From the NCBI GenBank assembly GCA_900315455.1, contig OMZE01000017.1, forward strand, positions 116,162 to 180,161: DNA of 64,000 nt, given 5' to 3'. The stretch is from an uncultured Prevotellaceae bacterium (GTDB taxonomy: Bacteria > Bacteroidota > Bacteroidia > Bacteroidales > Bacteroidaceae). Within the stretch, counting starts at the first letter, position 1. Every line of letters begins with the position of its first letter. The notes beneath the pieces are model-generated. The model made no database searches. It saw nothing but the letters and a program-made list of their open reading frames with translations, and had not been told where the DNA came from. Shown here piece after piece: positions 1 through 8,367 of the stretch. Position numbers and translations under genes: made by a program.

Positions 1-46
1 TGGCGCGCAACTTCTTGATGTCTTCCATATTTGGTTTGTAAGCCAT
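1..46 (-). CDS. tsf: Elongation factor Ts, N-terminal end only (runs off the window)
   Basis: The minus strand encodes MAYKPNMEDIKKLRA from an ATG at 44-46 and then leaves the window. This matches the start of bacterial EF-Ts, the guanine nucleotide exchange factor for EF-Tu. It lies 43 bp downstream of rpsB on the same strand, the usual rpsB-tsf order. Only 15 residues are visible, so the call rests on that N-terminus and the gene order. Confidence 0.85.
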   Translation of the reverse strand, partial: MAYKPNMEDIKKLRA

Positions 47-89
47 AATTCTATGAAGATTAAATATTAAAGATTAAAAATGAAATTCT

Positions 90-965
90 TTACTCAGCGG
101 CGGGAGCCTCTTCCTCAGCAGCGGGGGCCTCTTCCTCAGCAGCAGGAGCCTCTTCGGCAACGGGAGCCTCGGCTTCCTCAGCGGGAGCCTCCTTGCGAGC
201 CTTACGGGCACGCTTTGGACGGGCGTCGGCAGCCTCTTCGCTCTGCTCGGCAGCAGCCTTCTCGTCGGCCTTCTCAGCCTTGCGCTCCTCAAGACCCTCT
301 GCGATAGCGGCGCAGCAAGCGGTGAGGATCACGTCGATGCTGTCCTTTGCATCGTCGTTGGCGGGGATAACGAAGTCGATGTCGGCGGGATCGGAGTTGG
401 TGTCCACGATACCGAAGACGGGGATGCCCAGGCGCACAGCCTCTTTCACTGCGATGTTCTCTTTCATCACGTCGACGACGAAGAGAGCGGAGGGCAGACG
501 GGTGAGGTCGGCGATGGAACCGAGGTTCTTCTCAAGTTTGGCGCGCTGGCGGGTAACCTGAAGAAGTTCACGCTTCGAGAGGTTGGCGAAAGTACCGTCT
601 TGCATCAGTTTGTCGATGTTGGCCATTTTCTTCACAGCCTTGCGGATGGTGGGGAAGTTGGTGAGCATACCGCCCGGCCAACGCTCGATCACGTAAGGCA
701 TGTTGATGCTTGTAGCCTTCTCGGCCACAATGCTCTTTGCTTGTTTTTTAGTAGCGACGAAGAGTACTTTCTTGCCCGACTTGGCAATTTGCTTGAGAGC
801 CTCTGCAGCCTCGTCGATCTTGGCGACGGTCTTGTGCAGGTCGATAATGTGGATACCATTGCGCTCCATGAAGATATAAGGAGCCATTGCCGGATTCCAT
901 TTGCGGCGAAGGTGGCCAAAGTGGCAACCAGCCTCCAGCAACATGTCAAAATTTGTTCTTGCCAT
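90..965 (-). CDS. rpsB: 30S ribosomal protein S2 with acidic Ala/Glu-rich C-terminal tail
   Basis: A 291-residue S2 protein. The first ~225 residues are the conserved core, starting MARTNFDMLLEAGCHFGHL and containing RWPGGMLTNF and GIVDTNSDP. Residues ~226-291 form a low-complexity tail rich in Ala, Glu, Pro and Lys that ends in repeats of the type EEAPAAE, so the protein is longer than the ~240 residues of E. coli S2. S2 binds the small-subunit head through S1 and the 16S rRNA. The gene is followed by tsf and preceded by a 225-bp gap with no clear promoter, so it may be co-transcribed with rplM-rpsI. Confidence 0.97.
   Translation of the reverse strand: MARTNFDMLLEAGCHFGHLRRKWNPAMAPYIFMERNGIHIIDLHKTVAKIDEAAEALKQIAKSGKKVLFVATKKQAKSIVAEKATSINMPYVIERWPGGMLTNFPTIRKAVKKMANIDKLMQDGTFANLSKRELLQVTRQRAKLEKNLGSIADLTRLPSALFVVDVMKENIAVKEAVRLGIPVFGIVDTNSDPADIDFVIPANDDAKDSIDVILTACCAAIAEGLEERKAEKADEKAAAEQSEEAADARPKRARKARKEAPAEEAEAPVAEEAPAAEEEAPAAEEEAPAAE
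99..163. repeat. Short tandem repeat coding the rpsB acidic tail
   Basis: About three copies of a ~21-bp unit built around gcctcttcctcagca. They encode the EEAPAAE-type repeats at the end of S2. The repeat may vary in number between strains by slippage; that is inference. Confidence 0.7.
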
Positions 966-1190
966 TTTTAAATGATTGATTGTGTTTACGTTCCTTTTAG
1001 TTGTATACTGCTCCTCACCTCTGCCTCAGGCCATGGCCAAAGGTTCCTGCATGGCGTGGACGAGGCGAACCCCACCCCACACACATGGATAAAAGATGAA
1101 AAGCGATTGGTAACCAGCCGGTGAGTAATCACAAGCCAAAAGCCCGGAGTCTCACCAGTTTGGATGCTAAACTCAGCCAGACAACGCGTA
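966..1190 (-). promoter_or_regulatory. Structured 225-nt leader or intercistronic region upstream of rpsB
   Basis: No credible gene and no TAnnTTTG-type box on the minus strand. Read on that strand it can form several helices: GGTGAG (1151-1156 complement) can pair with CTCACC (1120-1125 complement) around a G/C-rich inner helix, and GGCCATGGCC at 1029-1038 is a perfect palindrome. E. coli S2 is known to repress its own rpsB-tsf mRNA through the leader. A similar cis-regulatory leader is inferred here, not shown. Confidence 0.35.
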
Positions 1191-1583
1191 TTAACGCTTG
1201 CTGAACTGGAAGCGGCGACGTGCCTTGGGCTGACCCGGCTTCTTGCGCTCCACAGACCTGGAGTCGCGGGTGAGGAAACCTTGGCTCTTGAGTGCCTTCT
1301 TGTCTTCGGCATTGATCTTCACCAGTGCGCGGGCAATAGCCAGACGAAGCGCTTGGCTCTGGCCGGTGAAGCCACCACCGTCGAGGTTTACTTTCACATC
1401 GTACTTGTCGGCCACGTTGAGCAGGTTGAGCGGCTGTTTCACCACATACTGCAGGATGGCTGAGGGGAAATACTCGGTGAGGTCTTTCTTGTTGATGGTA
1501 ATCTTGCCGCTACCCTCTGAGAGGTAAACGCGTGCTACGGCACTCTTGCGACGACCTATTGCGTTAGTATATTGTACTTCCAT
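1191..1583 (-). CDS. rpsI: 30S ribosomal protein S9
   Basis: A 130-residue protein, the usual S9 length. It carries the motifs NAIGRRKSAVARVYL near the N-terminus and VERKKPGQPKARRRFQFSKR at the C-terminus. The basic tail ending KR is the segment that reaches the P-site tRNA in known ribosomes. It lies 9 bp downstream of rplM, the standard L13-S9 operon. Confidence 0.98.
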   Translation of the reverse strand: MEVQYTNAIGRRKSAVARVYLSEGSGKITINKKDLTEYFPSAILQYVVKQPLNLLNVADKYDVKVNLDGGGFTGQSQALRLAIARALVKINAEDKKALKSQGFLTRDSRSVERKKPGQPKARRRFQFSKR

Positions 1584-1592
1584 TCTTTCTGA

Positions 1593-2054
1593 TTATTTAT
1601 ACTGGTTAATATCAATTGCTTTGGGCTTCTGGGCCTCGTGAGGATGCTCTGTGCCTTCATACACATAGAGGTTGTAGAGCAGGCTGCGGCCAAGAGGACC
1701 TTTGGGAAGCATGCCCTTCACGGCATGACGGATAATGCGCTCGGCACCGTCTTTCTTCTGACGGAGTTTGGCAGGGGTGTCAAAACGCTGACCACCGGGA
1801 TAACCAGTATAGCGGGTGTAGAGTTTGTCGGTCTCCTTCTTACCAGTGAAGACCACTTTCTGTGCGTTGATGATAATCACATTGTCACCACAGTCTACAT
1901 GCGGGGTGAATGTGGGCTTGTACTTTCCGCGGAGCAACTTGGCTACCTTAGAGCAGAGACGGCCAACCACCTGTCCGGAGGCATCGATGACCACCCACTC
2001 TTTCTTGGCTGTTTCCTTGTTCACGGAAATAGTCTTGTAACTTAAAGTGTTCAT
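1593..2054 (-). CDS. rplM: 50S ribosomal protein L13
   Basis: A 153-residue L13 protein. The motifs WVVIDASGQVVGRLCSKVA, HVDCGDNVIIINA and RHAVKGMLPKGPLGR are family hallmarks. It is first in the rplM-rpsI pair. L13 is an early-assembling 23S-binding protein. The start is the ATG at 2054, and the ~140-nt leader upstream is discussed separately. Confidence 0.98.
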   Translation of the reverse strand: MNTLSYKTISVNKETAKKEWVVIDASGQVVGRLCSKVAKLLRGKYKPTFTPHVDCGDNVIIINAQKVVFTGKKETDKLYTRYTGYPGGQRFDTPAKLRQKKDGAERIIRHAVKGMLPKGPLGRSLLYNLYVYEGTEHPHEAQKPKAIDINQYK

Positions 2055-2209
2055 TGCAAATTTTAAATTTTACTACTAAAAAACAATTGTTAAATAAATA
2101 AGGTGGAATGACGATTCACTAACCATCGCGCCTGGCCAAAAGCACAACTATTAACACGCCGTTCCTGGGGTTCTAAGTGTATCCCCGTAATAATCGGACT
2201 GCAAAGGTA
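2055..2209 (-). promoter_or_regulatory. Promoter -7 box and ~140-nt leader of rplM-rpsI
   Basis: A Bacteroidota -7 box TACCTTTG lies at 2209-2202 on the minus strand, with no clear -33 TTTG. Transcription would start near 2197 and leave a leader of about 140 nt before rplM. The leader contains GGGG...ACCCC arms able to form a hairpin just after the start site. A long structured leader ahead of a ribosomal operon suggests autoregulation, but no known leader family could be assigned by eye. The stretch from 2210 to 2336 holds no gene; a U-run at ~2318-2324 may end transcription of the next gene upstream. Confidence 0.5.
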
Positions 2210-2336
2210 CAACTTTATATTGGGTTCATCGTATGTGCCGGACGGTGAATTAAGGATATTTAGCGGATTTAAATATTTTTAACGTGAATTTTGACTGGGT
2301 ATCTATTTAGCGGGATAAAAAAACGGAAACTTCACG

Positions 2337-2834
2337 TCAGTAGTTCTCGATGATTTCGCGAGCCTTTTGCTTGCGCTTGGCACTCTTGCTCTTGGGCAGC
2401 AGTTTGCCAATGGCATGTCCGATAAGCCCGAGCAAGTTGCCTCCCGAGGGGTTGGCACCGAGCAGTTGGGCATCGGTCTTGTCGAGGACCAGCATCTTGT
2501 TCATGCGCTCAGCCACCTCGTCGTTCTTCCCCTTTCCGAAGACCACCACCTCGCGTATGCTCATGTATTTCGACACGAGGAAAACGGTGTCGCGCACCTC
2601 GGAGAGGTTGAGGAGCCGGCTTTCGTAATTGACATGGGTGAAGACCAGACTCTTACAGGTGTCGGGTACGGAGAAATAGCCCAATGAGTCGGTGATATCG
2701 ACACCGGCGCTGCTCCGCACACTCACCTGGCTGATGGGCTGGAGCGACTCCACGTCGCATACCACCAGTCGCCGCTGAGCCAAAGCCGGGAGCGACAGGA
2801 AAACCAATGCCAATATGACCAAAAGTCTGTTCAT
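2337..2834 (-). CDS. Small secreted protein with carboxypeptidase-like regulatory domain
   Basis: From the ATG at 2834 the protein has 165 residues and begins with a signal peptide (MNRLLVILALVFLSLPALAQ). Residues ~22-95 resemble the CarboxypepD_reg-like beta-sandwich, with phrases such as ITDSLGYFSV and LVFTHVNYESRLL. A basic C-terminal end (KSKSAKRKQKAREI) follows. An upstream in-frame ATG at 2852 would spoil the signal peptide and lies on the other side of a promoter-like box, so the inner start is preferred. The function is unknown; an envelope protein is inferred. Confidence 0.7.
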   Translation of the reverse strand: MNRLLVILALVFLSLPALAQRRLVVCDVESLQPISQVSVRSSAGVDITDSLGYFSVPDTCKSLVFTHVNYESRLLNLSEVRDTVFLVSKYMSIREVVVFGKGKNDEVAERMNKMLVLDKTDAQLLGANPSGGNLLGLIGHAIGKLLPKSKSAKRKQKAREIIENY

Positions 2835-2839
2835 AGGAG

Positions 2840-2868
2840 CAAAAGTAGACATTATTTTCCAATCACAT
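2840..2868 (-). promoter_or_regulatory. Promoter-like box immediately upstream of the secreted protein start
   Basis: TACTTTTG at 2847-2840 (minus strand) matches the -7 consensus TAnnTTTG. A GTTG sequence lies about 21 bp further upstream. The ATG at 2834 begins only 5 bases after the box, so the mRNA would be leaderless or nearly so. Confidence 0.4.
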
Positions 2869-2911
2869 CAACCAATATACACATATTAAATAGAATTAGC
2901 AGAAGTTAAAT

Positions 2912-2967
2912 GATTGAAGATTGAAGATTGAAGATTGAAAATTGAAAATTGAAAATTGAAAATTGAG
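2912..2967. repeat. Heptamer tandem repeat (GATTGAA/AATTGAA)
   Basis: Eight consecutive 7-bp units of the type gattgaa or aattgaa lie in the gap between the small secreted protein gene and susD, followed by a G-rich run. The same heptamer recurs at 52653-52684. No coding potential. Confidence 0.85.
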
Positions 2968-2994
2968 AAGGGGGGGCCGAGGGGGTAATAGAAA

Positions 2995-3018
2995 GGGGGC
3001 AACTTCACAGTTGCCCCC
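2995..3018 (-). terminator. Hairpin terminator of the susCD operon
   Basis: A perfect 10-bp inverted repeat, GGGGGCAACT / AGTTGCCCCC, with a 4-nt loop lies 37 bp past the susD stop. On the minus strand it is followed by the U-rich TTTCTATTA, which is a modest U-tract. Confidence 0.7.
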
Positions 3019-3055
3019 AAACCTAAAACCTAAATAAAATTATCCTAATGAGTAA

Positions 3056-5005
3056 CTAATCTCTGTATGCAGGATTCTGGTATGCTTTCTTCTCTTCGTT
3101 CGACATGATCATGCCGTCGAGTTGTCCCTGTGGGATTGGACGGAGGTAGTAACCGTCGGGGATGTCACGAGTGAAGGTCTCGAGGTCCTTGTCGGTGTAA
3201 CCACTGCCGGCAATGCGATACTTGGAAGCACGCTCTTTCCAAGTCTGGGTACGCACGAGGTCGAACCAGCGGTATCCCTCGCCCCAGAACTCACGGCTAC
3301 GCTCGTCGAGGATGTAGTCGATGGTGATGATGGCAGGAGTAGCGGCAACCATCTCGGCGCTGTGGTCAACAGAAACAGCCACCTTGTCGTTCTGGCTGAA
3401 GGTCTGCTTACCGGCACGCTCGCGGAGCACATTGACAAGGCGATAGGCCTCGGCGTTGTTGTTGAGTTTCACAGCAGCCTCAGCAGCGATGAGGTAGAGT
3501 TCAGAGAACTTGGCGATGTTCCAAGGACGCGGACTACCACCGTTGACCTTTGAGCCAAGACCACCGGCGTTGTCGGTGCGGTAGATACCGATCTTCCAGT
3601 TGATGGGGTACTTCTTGCGGCTGATGTGGTTGACAGCGACGACGAAGTCGGGACGGCCTGCCATCTCGCCAAAGCCGAGTTTGCCATCAGCACCGGTATA
3701 GTTGATTTTGCTGTCCTCGCTCTCAGGCACCCAACTGAAATACACCTCGTTGGGACCCACCTGCATGCCATTGGCACCGAAGACATAAGGCTCGTTGTTG
3801 CCAGCCTTCTGCCAGTTGGTGTGGTAGCGCAGGGTGAAAGTAGCATCGTAGCGCGAGTCGATGGCCTTGACGGCATCTTCCCACACACCACCTTCCATGA
3901 AGTTGTCGGCGATAGGAGCCATACGGGTCCAAGGACGGCCAAGGCCCTGCACAGCCTCACGCTGGATAGGATTGATGGTGGCACCAGAAGCAGCCTTGGC
4001 AACCATCTCGGTGTAGTTCCAGGTCTCCATCCAGTAAGCGAAGTTCTCGGGAGAACCACCACTACCCCAGCCGTAGCCGACGCCGCCGTTACCAAACTTC
4101 TCATCCTCGTCGTGATCAGCGTAGAGCATAATCTCCGAGTTGCGGTCGTTGGTAGCCACGTTCACGTCGTAGAAGGTGGGCTGCAGTTTGTATGGACCAG
4201 GCTGATTGATGGCTGCCATGGCCATATCATAAGCCTTCTTGAAATAACTCTGGGCCTCGCCGGCATTGCGCTGGCACTCGGGATAGGTAGGAATGTTCTT
4301 CGGGTTCTCGAGCCACCATGCATAGGTGAGATAAGCCTTGGAGAGATACAGGCGTGCGAGGTTCTTCGTAGCAGTACCAGTGAGACGGGGATTCTCAGGC
4401 AGGTCGGCGACAGCCTTCTCCAGGTCGGCGAAGATGGCTTCATAAACCTCGGGTACTGTATTACGTACGGAGGTACGCACGGTAGAGGTATTGAACTTCA
4501 GAGGACCGGCTCCCAGGTCGAGGGGCACACCACCGTAGGTCTGCACCAGAATGAAGTAGTCGAAGCCACGGAAGAAATAGGCCTCTGCCAACAGAGAGGC
4601 GTCCATACCTGCCTCTGCACCATTCTCGATGATACCGCTGGCGGTGTTGATATTGGCGAAGGCTGTTCCCCAGCATCCACCGGCAATACTGTTGTTCGGA
4701 GTCATGGAACCGACACCAGAGAGGTCGGCGTCCTTGAAGTTACCATCAGCCGACTGTGCGTAGGTATACTCGTCGGTACCCGTCTCCAGGCTGTTCAGAT
4801 AGTAACCGTTGCCATAGAAATAGCGCAGGTGAGCATAGAGAGAAGTCAGACCGCCCTCAATACCCGCTTTCGTGGTGAAGAATGTCGGGTCGAACTGGCT
4901 ACGAGGCTGCTCGTCGAGCACGTCACTGCAGGAAGTCAAAGTAGTGGAAAGGCCACAGCAGACAAGACCCGCAGCAAGGATATATTTGATACTTTTAGTT
5001 TTCAT
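3056..5005 (-). CDS. RagB/SusD-family surface glycan- or nutrient-binding lipoprotein
   Basis: A 649-residue protein with a lipoprotein signal: the lipobox LTSC places the lipidated Cys at residue 26. The mature start (DVLDEQPRSQFDPTFF) and the C-terminal part (FWGEGYRWFDLVRTQTW; YYLRPIPQGQLDGM) are typical of RagB/SusD proteins, which cap SusC channels at the cell surface and deliver glycans or peptides. At 649 residues it is longer than many family members. It follows susC by 24 bp in one operon. The substrate cannot be read from the sequence. Confidence 0.95.
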   Translation of the reverse strand: MKTKSIKYILAAGLVCCGLSTTLTSCSDVLDEQPRSQFDPTFFTTKAGIEGGLTSLYAHLRYFYGNGYYLNSLETGTDEYTYAQSADGNFKDADLSGVGSMTPNNSIAGGCWGTAFANINTASGIIENGAEAGMDASLLAEAYFFRGFDYFILVQTYGGVPLDLGAGPLKFNTSTVRTSVRNTVPEVYEAIFADLEKAVADLPENPRLTGTATKNLARLYLSKAYLTYAWWLENPKNIPTYPECQRNAGEAQSYFKKAYDMAMAAINQPGPYKLQPTFYDVNVATNDRNSEIMLYADHDEDEKFGNGGVGYGWGSGGSPENFAYWMETWNYTEMVAKAASGATINPIQREAVQGLGRPWTRMAPIADNFMEGGVWEDAVKAIDSRYDATFTLRYHTNWQKAGNNEPYVFGANGMQVGPNEVYFSWVPESEDSKINYTGADGKLGFGEMAGRPDFVVAVNHISRKKYPINWKIGIYRTDNAGGLGSKVNGGSPRPWNIAKFSELYLIAAEAAVKLNNNAEAYRLVNVLRERAGKQTFSQNDKVAVSVDHSAEMVAATPAIITIDYILDERSREFWGEGYRWFDLVRTQTWKERASKYRIAGSGYTDKDLETFTRDIPDGYYLRPIPQGQLDGMIMSNEEKKAYQNPAYRD

Positions 5006-5029
5006 ATCTCTTGTTTCTTAAATGATTCT

Positions 5030-8000
5030 TTAGAATGTAACGTTAATACCGAACAAGAAGTTGCGGGTAGAAGGCGTGTTGTAACCCACGATGGGCATTC
5101 TGTGCTTGCCTGTGTATCCGTCGATGCCAACAGCGGTGTTCTGAGTGGCGTAAGAGTTGGTCTCTGGGTCGAGTCCACTCTCGTTGTTGAACGGCGAGAA
5201 GAGCACGAATGGATTCTGAATCGTAGCATAGAGACGCAGGCGGCTGATGCCCAGGTCTTTCACAGCCTTCAGGTTACCGAAGTTGTAACCGAGTGTGATG
5301 GCACGCACCTTCAGGTAGCCGGCATCGAAGTAACCGAGAGTAGAACCATATTTGGGGTTGTCACCGCTCTGGATGCCACCGGGTTTCGGATACTTGGCAC
5401 CTGTGTTTTCCTCTGTCCAGTAATCGACGTCGAGTTGTCCACGACGGCCAGTCAGCAAGTTGAGGTAGCCGTTGGAGGAGTGGATGGCAGAAATCAGTTT
5501 ACCACCAATCTGGAAGGCACCAATCACAGTAAGGTCGAAGTTCTTGTAACCCACGGTTGTATTGAAACCACCAATGAGGTCGGGCTCCATGCTCATGATC
5601 TGACGGTCTTCGGCACCAATCTGGCGGGTAGGCAGACCATTTGCATCATAGTCGCCAGTATATTTCACCTTAATCATACCAATATTGCCACCTGGCTCCA
5701 GAATATTCATGGCAGCCTCTTCACCGGCCTGCCACAGACCCACATACTCATAGTCGTAAATCACGTCGATGGGATGACCGGGGAACCAACGGTTGCCCTC
5801 ATCAGGAGCAGGCTTGCCGTTCTCATCGAGGGCACCTGTGAGTTTGGTCAGTTTGTTGCGGTTGGCATAGAGGTTGATACCAGCCTCCCAGTTCCAGCCG
5901 TTCTTGTTGTCGATGATGATACCGTTGAGGGTGAACTCGAATCCCTTGTTCTCGGTATTACCGATATTACCCGTATAACTGCTTACACCAGAGGTTGAAG
6001 GCAGCGAAACGTCGAGCAGGATGTCGTTGGTCTTCTGAATGTAGTACTCGAGAGATCCATTCAGTCTGCCTTTGAACAATGAGAAGTCAATACCAAAGTT
6101 CCAAGTCTTGGAGAACTCCCAGCCCAGTTCGGGGTTAGGCAGTGCATTCACATAGTAACCGGCATTGTAGGTGCTGCCGAAGTTATAGTTGCGCACGGCG
6201 AGTCCACCGAGTGTGGAATACGGGCTGATACTCTGGTTGGAGGTCTCACCGTAGCCGATACGGAGTTTGAGGTTATCGACCCAAGTGATGGGCTCCATGA
6301 AACTCTCGCGCGAGATGTTCCAACCAGCGCTCACTGCGGGATAGGTATGCCACTGATGACCCTTGGCCAGACGTGAGGAAGCATCCGAACGGAGGGCTGC
6401 AGAAATCATATACTTATTATCATAGGAGTACATCACACGGCCCATCCATGAAATCAGACCGCTCTTCCAGTAGTTGTAACCTGTGAGGTTGGCCTGGCCT
6501 GTAGCCTTGTCGAGTGCATAGTACTGGAAATAGTCTGCCGGGATACCCTGTGCGCTGGCACCTGTTGACTCGTAGGTGGTCTGCTCGGCGGAGTACATAC
6601 CGACAATATTCAGGTTGTGCTTCTCAGCGAAGACGCGGTCGTAGGTCACGAGGTTCTCCACAGCCCAGTTGTAGGTCTGGTTCTCGGAGATGCTGCCGCC
6701 GTTGATGGCATTCTGGTCCTTGTTGTTCACACCTGTACCAGTGAAGTTGCCGCCCTTTGATGAGCGGAAGTTCAAACCGATGTTGATGCGGTAACTCAGT
6801 CCTTCTACCCACGGGCACTTCAACTCACCGAAGATGGTGTTGTAGGAACCGATACCCTTGTTCTCATTCAGCCACACATTCTTGTCGCGCTCAACGGTTT
6901 CCTTGGTGACAACGCTCTGGTCGTCGGCAGGAAGAGAGACATAACGCTTCAGGTTGCCATTCTCGTCGTAGGGACTGGCCAGAGGGCTCTTGCTCAGCAC
7001 ACCATACATATCATTGACACCCTGATTCTTGCGGTAACTGTTGTTGGTGCTCAGACCGAAGCGGAACCACTTGCCCACCATCTGGTCGAAGTTACCGCGG
7101 ATGGAGATACGGTCGTAAGCCTCAGTAGGAACAACAGACTCATCATGATAGTAGCCAGCGCCGAAACTGTAACTACCGCCATTGGTACCGCCCGACACAC
7201 CCACGTCGTGGTTGTGGCTCACACCAGTCTGGTAGTAGAGGTCCTGCCAGTCGGTATTGGTGTCGTCGCTCTCATCGAGGGAGTTCTGGTAGAGACCAGC
7301 ATACTTGCGGAACTTGGAGAATGTAGGTCCGTCCATCATAGGATACTTGTGGAAGACCTTCTTGAAACTGACATATCCGTTGTAGGTCACCTTGGCGGGT
7401 GCACCCTGATAGCCCTTGGCTGTTGTGATGATGATCACACCGTTGGCACCACGGGAACCGTAGATGGCAGTGGCGGAAGCATCCTTCAAGATATCCATCG
7501 ACTTGATGTCGGTGGGGTTGATATCCGAAAGTTGTCCCATGAAGGGGATACCATCGAGCACTATCAGCGGGTCGTTGCTGGCACTCAGTGAGCGCTGGCC
7601 ACGGATGCGGATCTGCATTTCCTCGCCTGGTTTGGAGGAGGTCTGTGTCATGAGCACACCTGCCACACGTCCCTGGAGGGCCTGAGCAGCATTGGTGGCA
7701 GCAATCTGGTTGAGTTTCTCGCCATTGACATTGGCCACAGAACCTGTCACTGCCTCGCGGCGCTGTGTACCGTAACCGATGACCACCACTTCGTTGAGGT
7801 TGCCTCCCTCAGCATCGAGTGTGATGTTGAAGTTAGACTGGCTGCCCACCTTGATTTCCTGTGAGATGTATCCCACATACGACACGACGATAGTCGCACC
7901 GGGATTCACATCGAGGGAGAAGTTACCGTCGATGTCGGTCACCGTACCATTGCTGGTACCTTTTTCCAACACCGTGGCACCGATGAGAGGTCCTTCGGAA

Positions 8001-8152
8001 TCGACAATCTTTCCCGACACTCTCTTCGACTGCTGCACCTCTGTAGTGGCCAACGACTCATTCGATGTCGCAGCCACCAGTGGCGTAGCGATGAGCCCAA
8101 ACAATGAGCACAATCCCACCACTGAGATAGTTTTTCTTGAGATTACATACAT
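5030..8152 (-). CDS. SusC/RagA-family TonB-dependent outer-membrane transporter
   Basis: From the ATG at 8152 this encodes 1040 residues: a signal peptide (MYVISRKTISVVGLCSLFG...), a carboxypeptidase-like domain at ~35-115 (VSGKIVDSEGPLIGATVLEK), a plug domain carrying NEVVVIGYGTQRREAVTGSV and the family signature GSRGANGVIIITTAKG, then a long beta-barrel ending in FLFGINVTF. An open frame reaches 35 codons further upstream, but it crosses the likely promoter and lacks a signal peptide. The protein imports ligand delivered by the downstream SusD using TonB energy. The HTCS regulator lies just upstream on the same strand. Confidence 0.96.
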   Translation of the reverse strand: MYVISRKTISVVGLCSLFGLIATPLVAATSNESLATTEVQQSKRVSGKIVDSEGPLIGATVLEKGTSNGTVTDIDGNFSLDVNPGATIVVSYVGYISQEIKVGSQSNFNITLDAEGGNLNEVVVIGYGTQRREAVTGSVANVNGEKLNQIAATNAAQALQGRVAGVLMTQTSSKPGEEMQIRIRGQRSLSASNDPLIVLDGIPFMGQLSDINPTDIKSMDILKDASATAIYGSRGANGVIIITTAKGYQGAPAKVTYNGYVSFKKVFHKYPMMDGPTFSKFRKYAGLYQNSLDESDDTNTDWQDLYYQTGVSHNHDVGVSGGTNGGSYSFGAGYYHDESVVPTEAYDRISIRGNFDQMVGKWFRFGLSTNNSYRKNQGVNDMYGVLSKSPLASPYDENGNLKRYVSLPADDQSVVTKETVERDKNVWLNENKGIGSYNTIFGELKCPWVEGLSYRINIGLNFRSSKGGNFTGTGVNNKDQNAINGGSISENQTYNWAVENLVTYDRVFAEKHNLNIVGMYSAEQTTYESTGASAQGIPADYFQYYALDKATGQANLTGYNYWKSGLISWMGRVMYSYDNKYMISAALRSDASSRLAKGHQWHTYPAVSAGWNISRESFMEPITWVDNLKLRIGYGETSNQSISPYSTLGGLAVRNYNFGSTYNAGYYVNALPNPELGWEFSKTWNFGIDFSLFKGRLNGSLEYYIQKTNDILLDVSLPSTSGVSSYTGNIGNTENKGFEFTLNGIIIDNKNGWNWEAGINLYANRNKLTKLTGALDENGKPAPDEGNRWFPGHPIDVIYDYEYVGLWQAGEEAAMNILEPGGNIGMIKVKYTGDYDANGLPTRQIGAEDRQIMSMEPDLIGGFNTTVGYKNFDLTVIGAFQIGGKLISAIHSSNGYLNLLTGRRGQLDVDYWTEENTGAKYPKPGGIQSGDNPKYGSTLGYFDAGYLKVRAITLGYNFGNLKAVKDLGISRLRLYATIQNPFVLFSPFNNESGLDPETNSYATQNTAVGIDGYTGKHRMPIVGYNTPSTRNFLFGINVTF

Positions 8153-8223
8153 AAGTTTTGATTTTTGATAATAGTTAAATAAAATTAGGTAAATTCTAAG
8201 GCAATTTTTGATTTTGTTCGCTG

Positions 8224-8231
8224 CAAAGATA
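8224..8231 (-). promoter_or_regulatory. susC promoter -7 box
   Basis: TATCTTTG on the minus strand at 8231-8224, followed by GCAG, fits the -7 consensus TAnnTTTG. It would give a ~65-nt leader before the susC ATG at 8152. No ideal -33 TTTG is seen, which would fit a promoter that needs an activator such as the adjacent HTCS. Confidence 0.6.
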
Positions 8232-8282
8232 ATTGAAAAAAGATGAGCAACGTTCAACTATTGTTCCAACACTATTTGAAAA

Positions 8283-8333
8283 CGTTTCATGCCATAAAAA
8301 GAGTGTTTTTTATCGAAAATACGGCATGAAACG
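8283..8333. promoter_or_regulatory. 11-bp inverted repeat between susC and the HTCS gene
   Basis: CGTTTCATGCC at 8283-8293 and GGCATGAAACG at 8323-8333 form perfect inverted repeats 29 bp apart, roughly 60-110 bp upstream of the inferred susC start site. They could be half-sites for the AraC-type domain of the HTCS, or the stem of a terminator for the HTCS gene that ends at 8368. Both readings are inference. Confidence 0.4.
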
Positions 8334-8367
8334 ACTGTAAGGGCTATGGAAGAAAAGGGGGTGGAAA

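Noticed and set aside
2912-2967. Heptamer run as a CRISPR or coding repeat
   Set aside because: The unit is 7 bp with no spacers and no open frame of interest.
3626-5998. 790-residue plus-strand ORF opposite susD and susC
   Set aside because: It lies antisense to two clear genes, has no recognisable motif, and follows from codon bias leaving the opposite frame free of stops.
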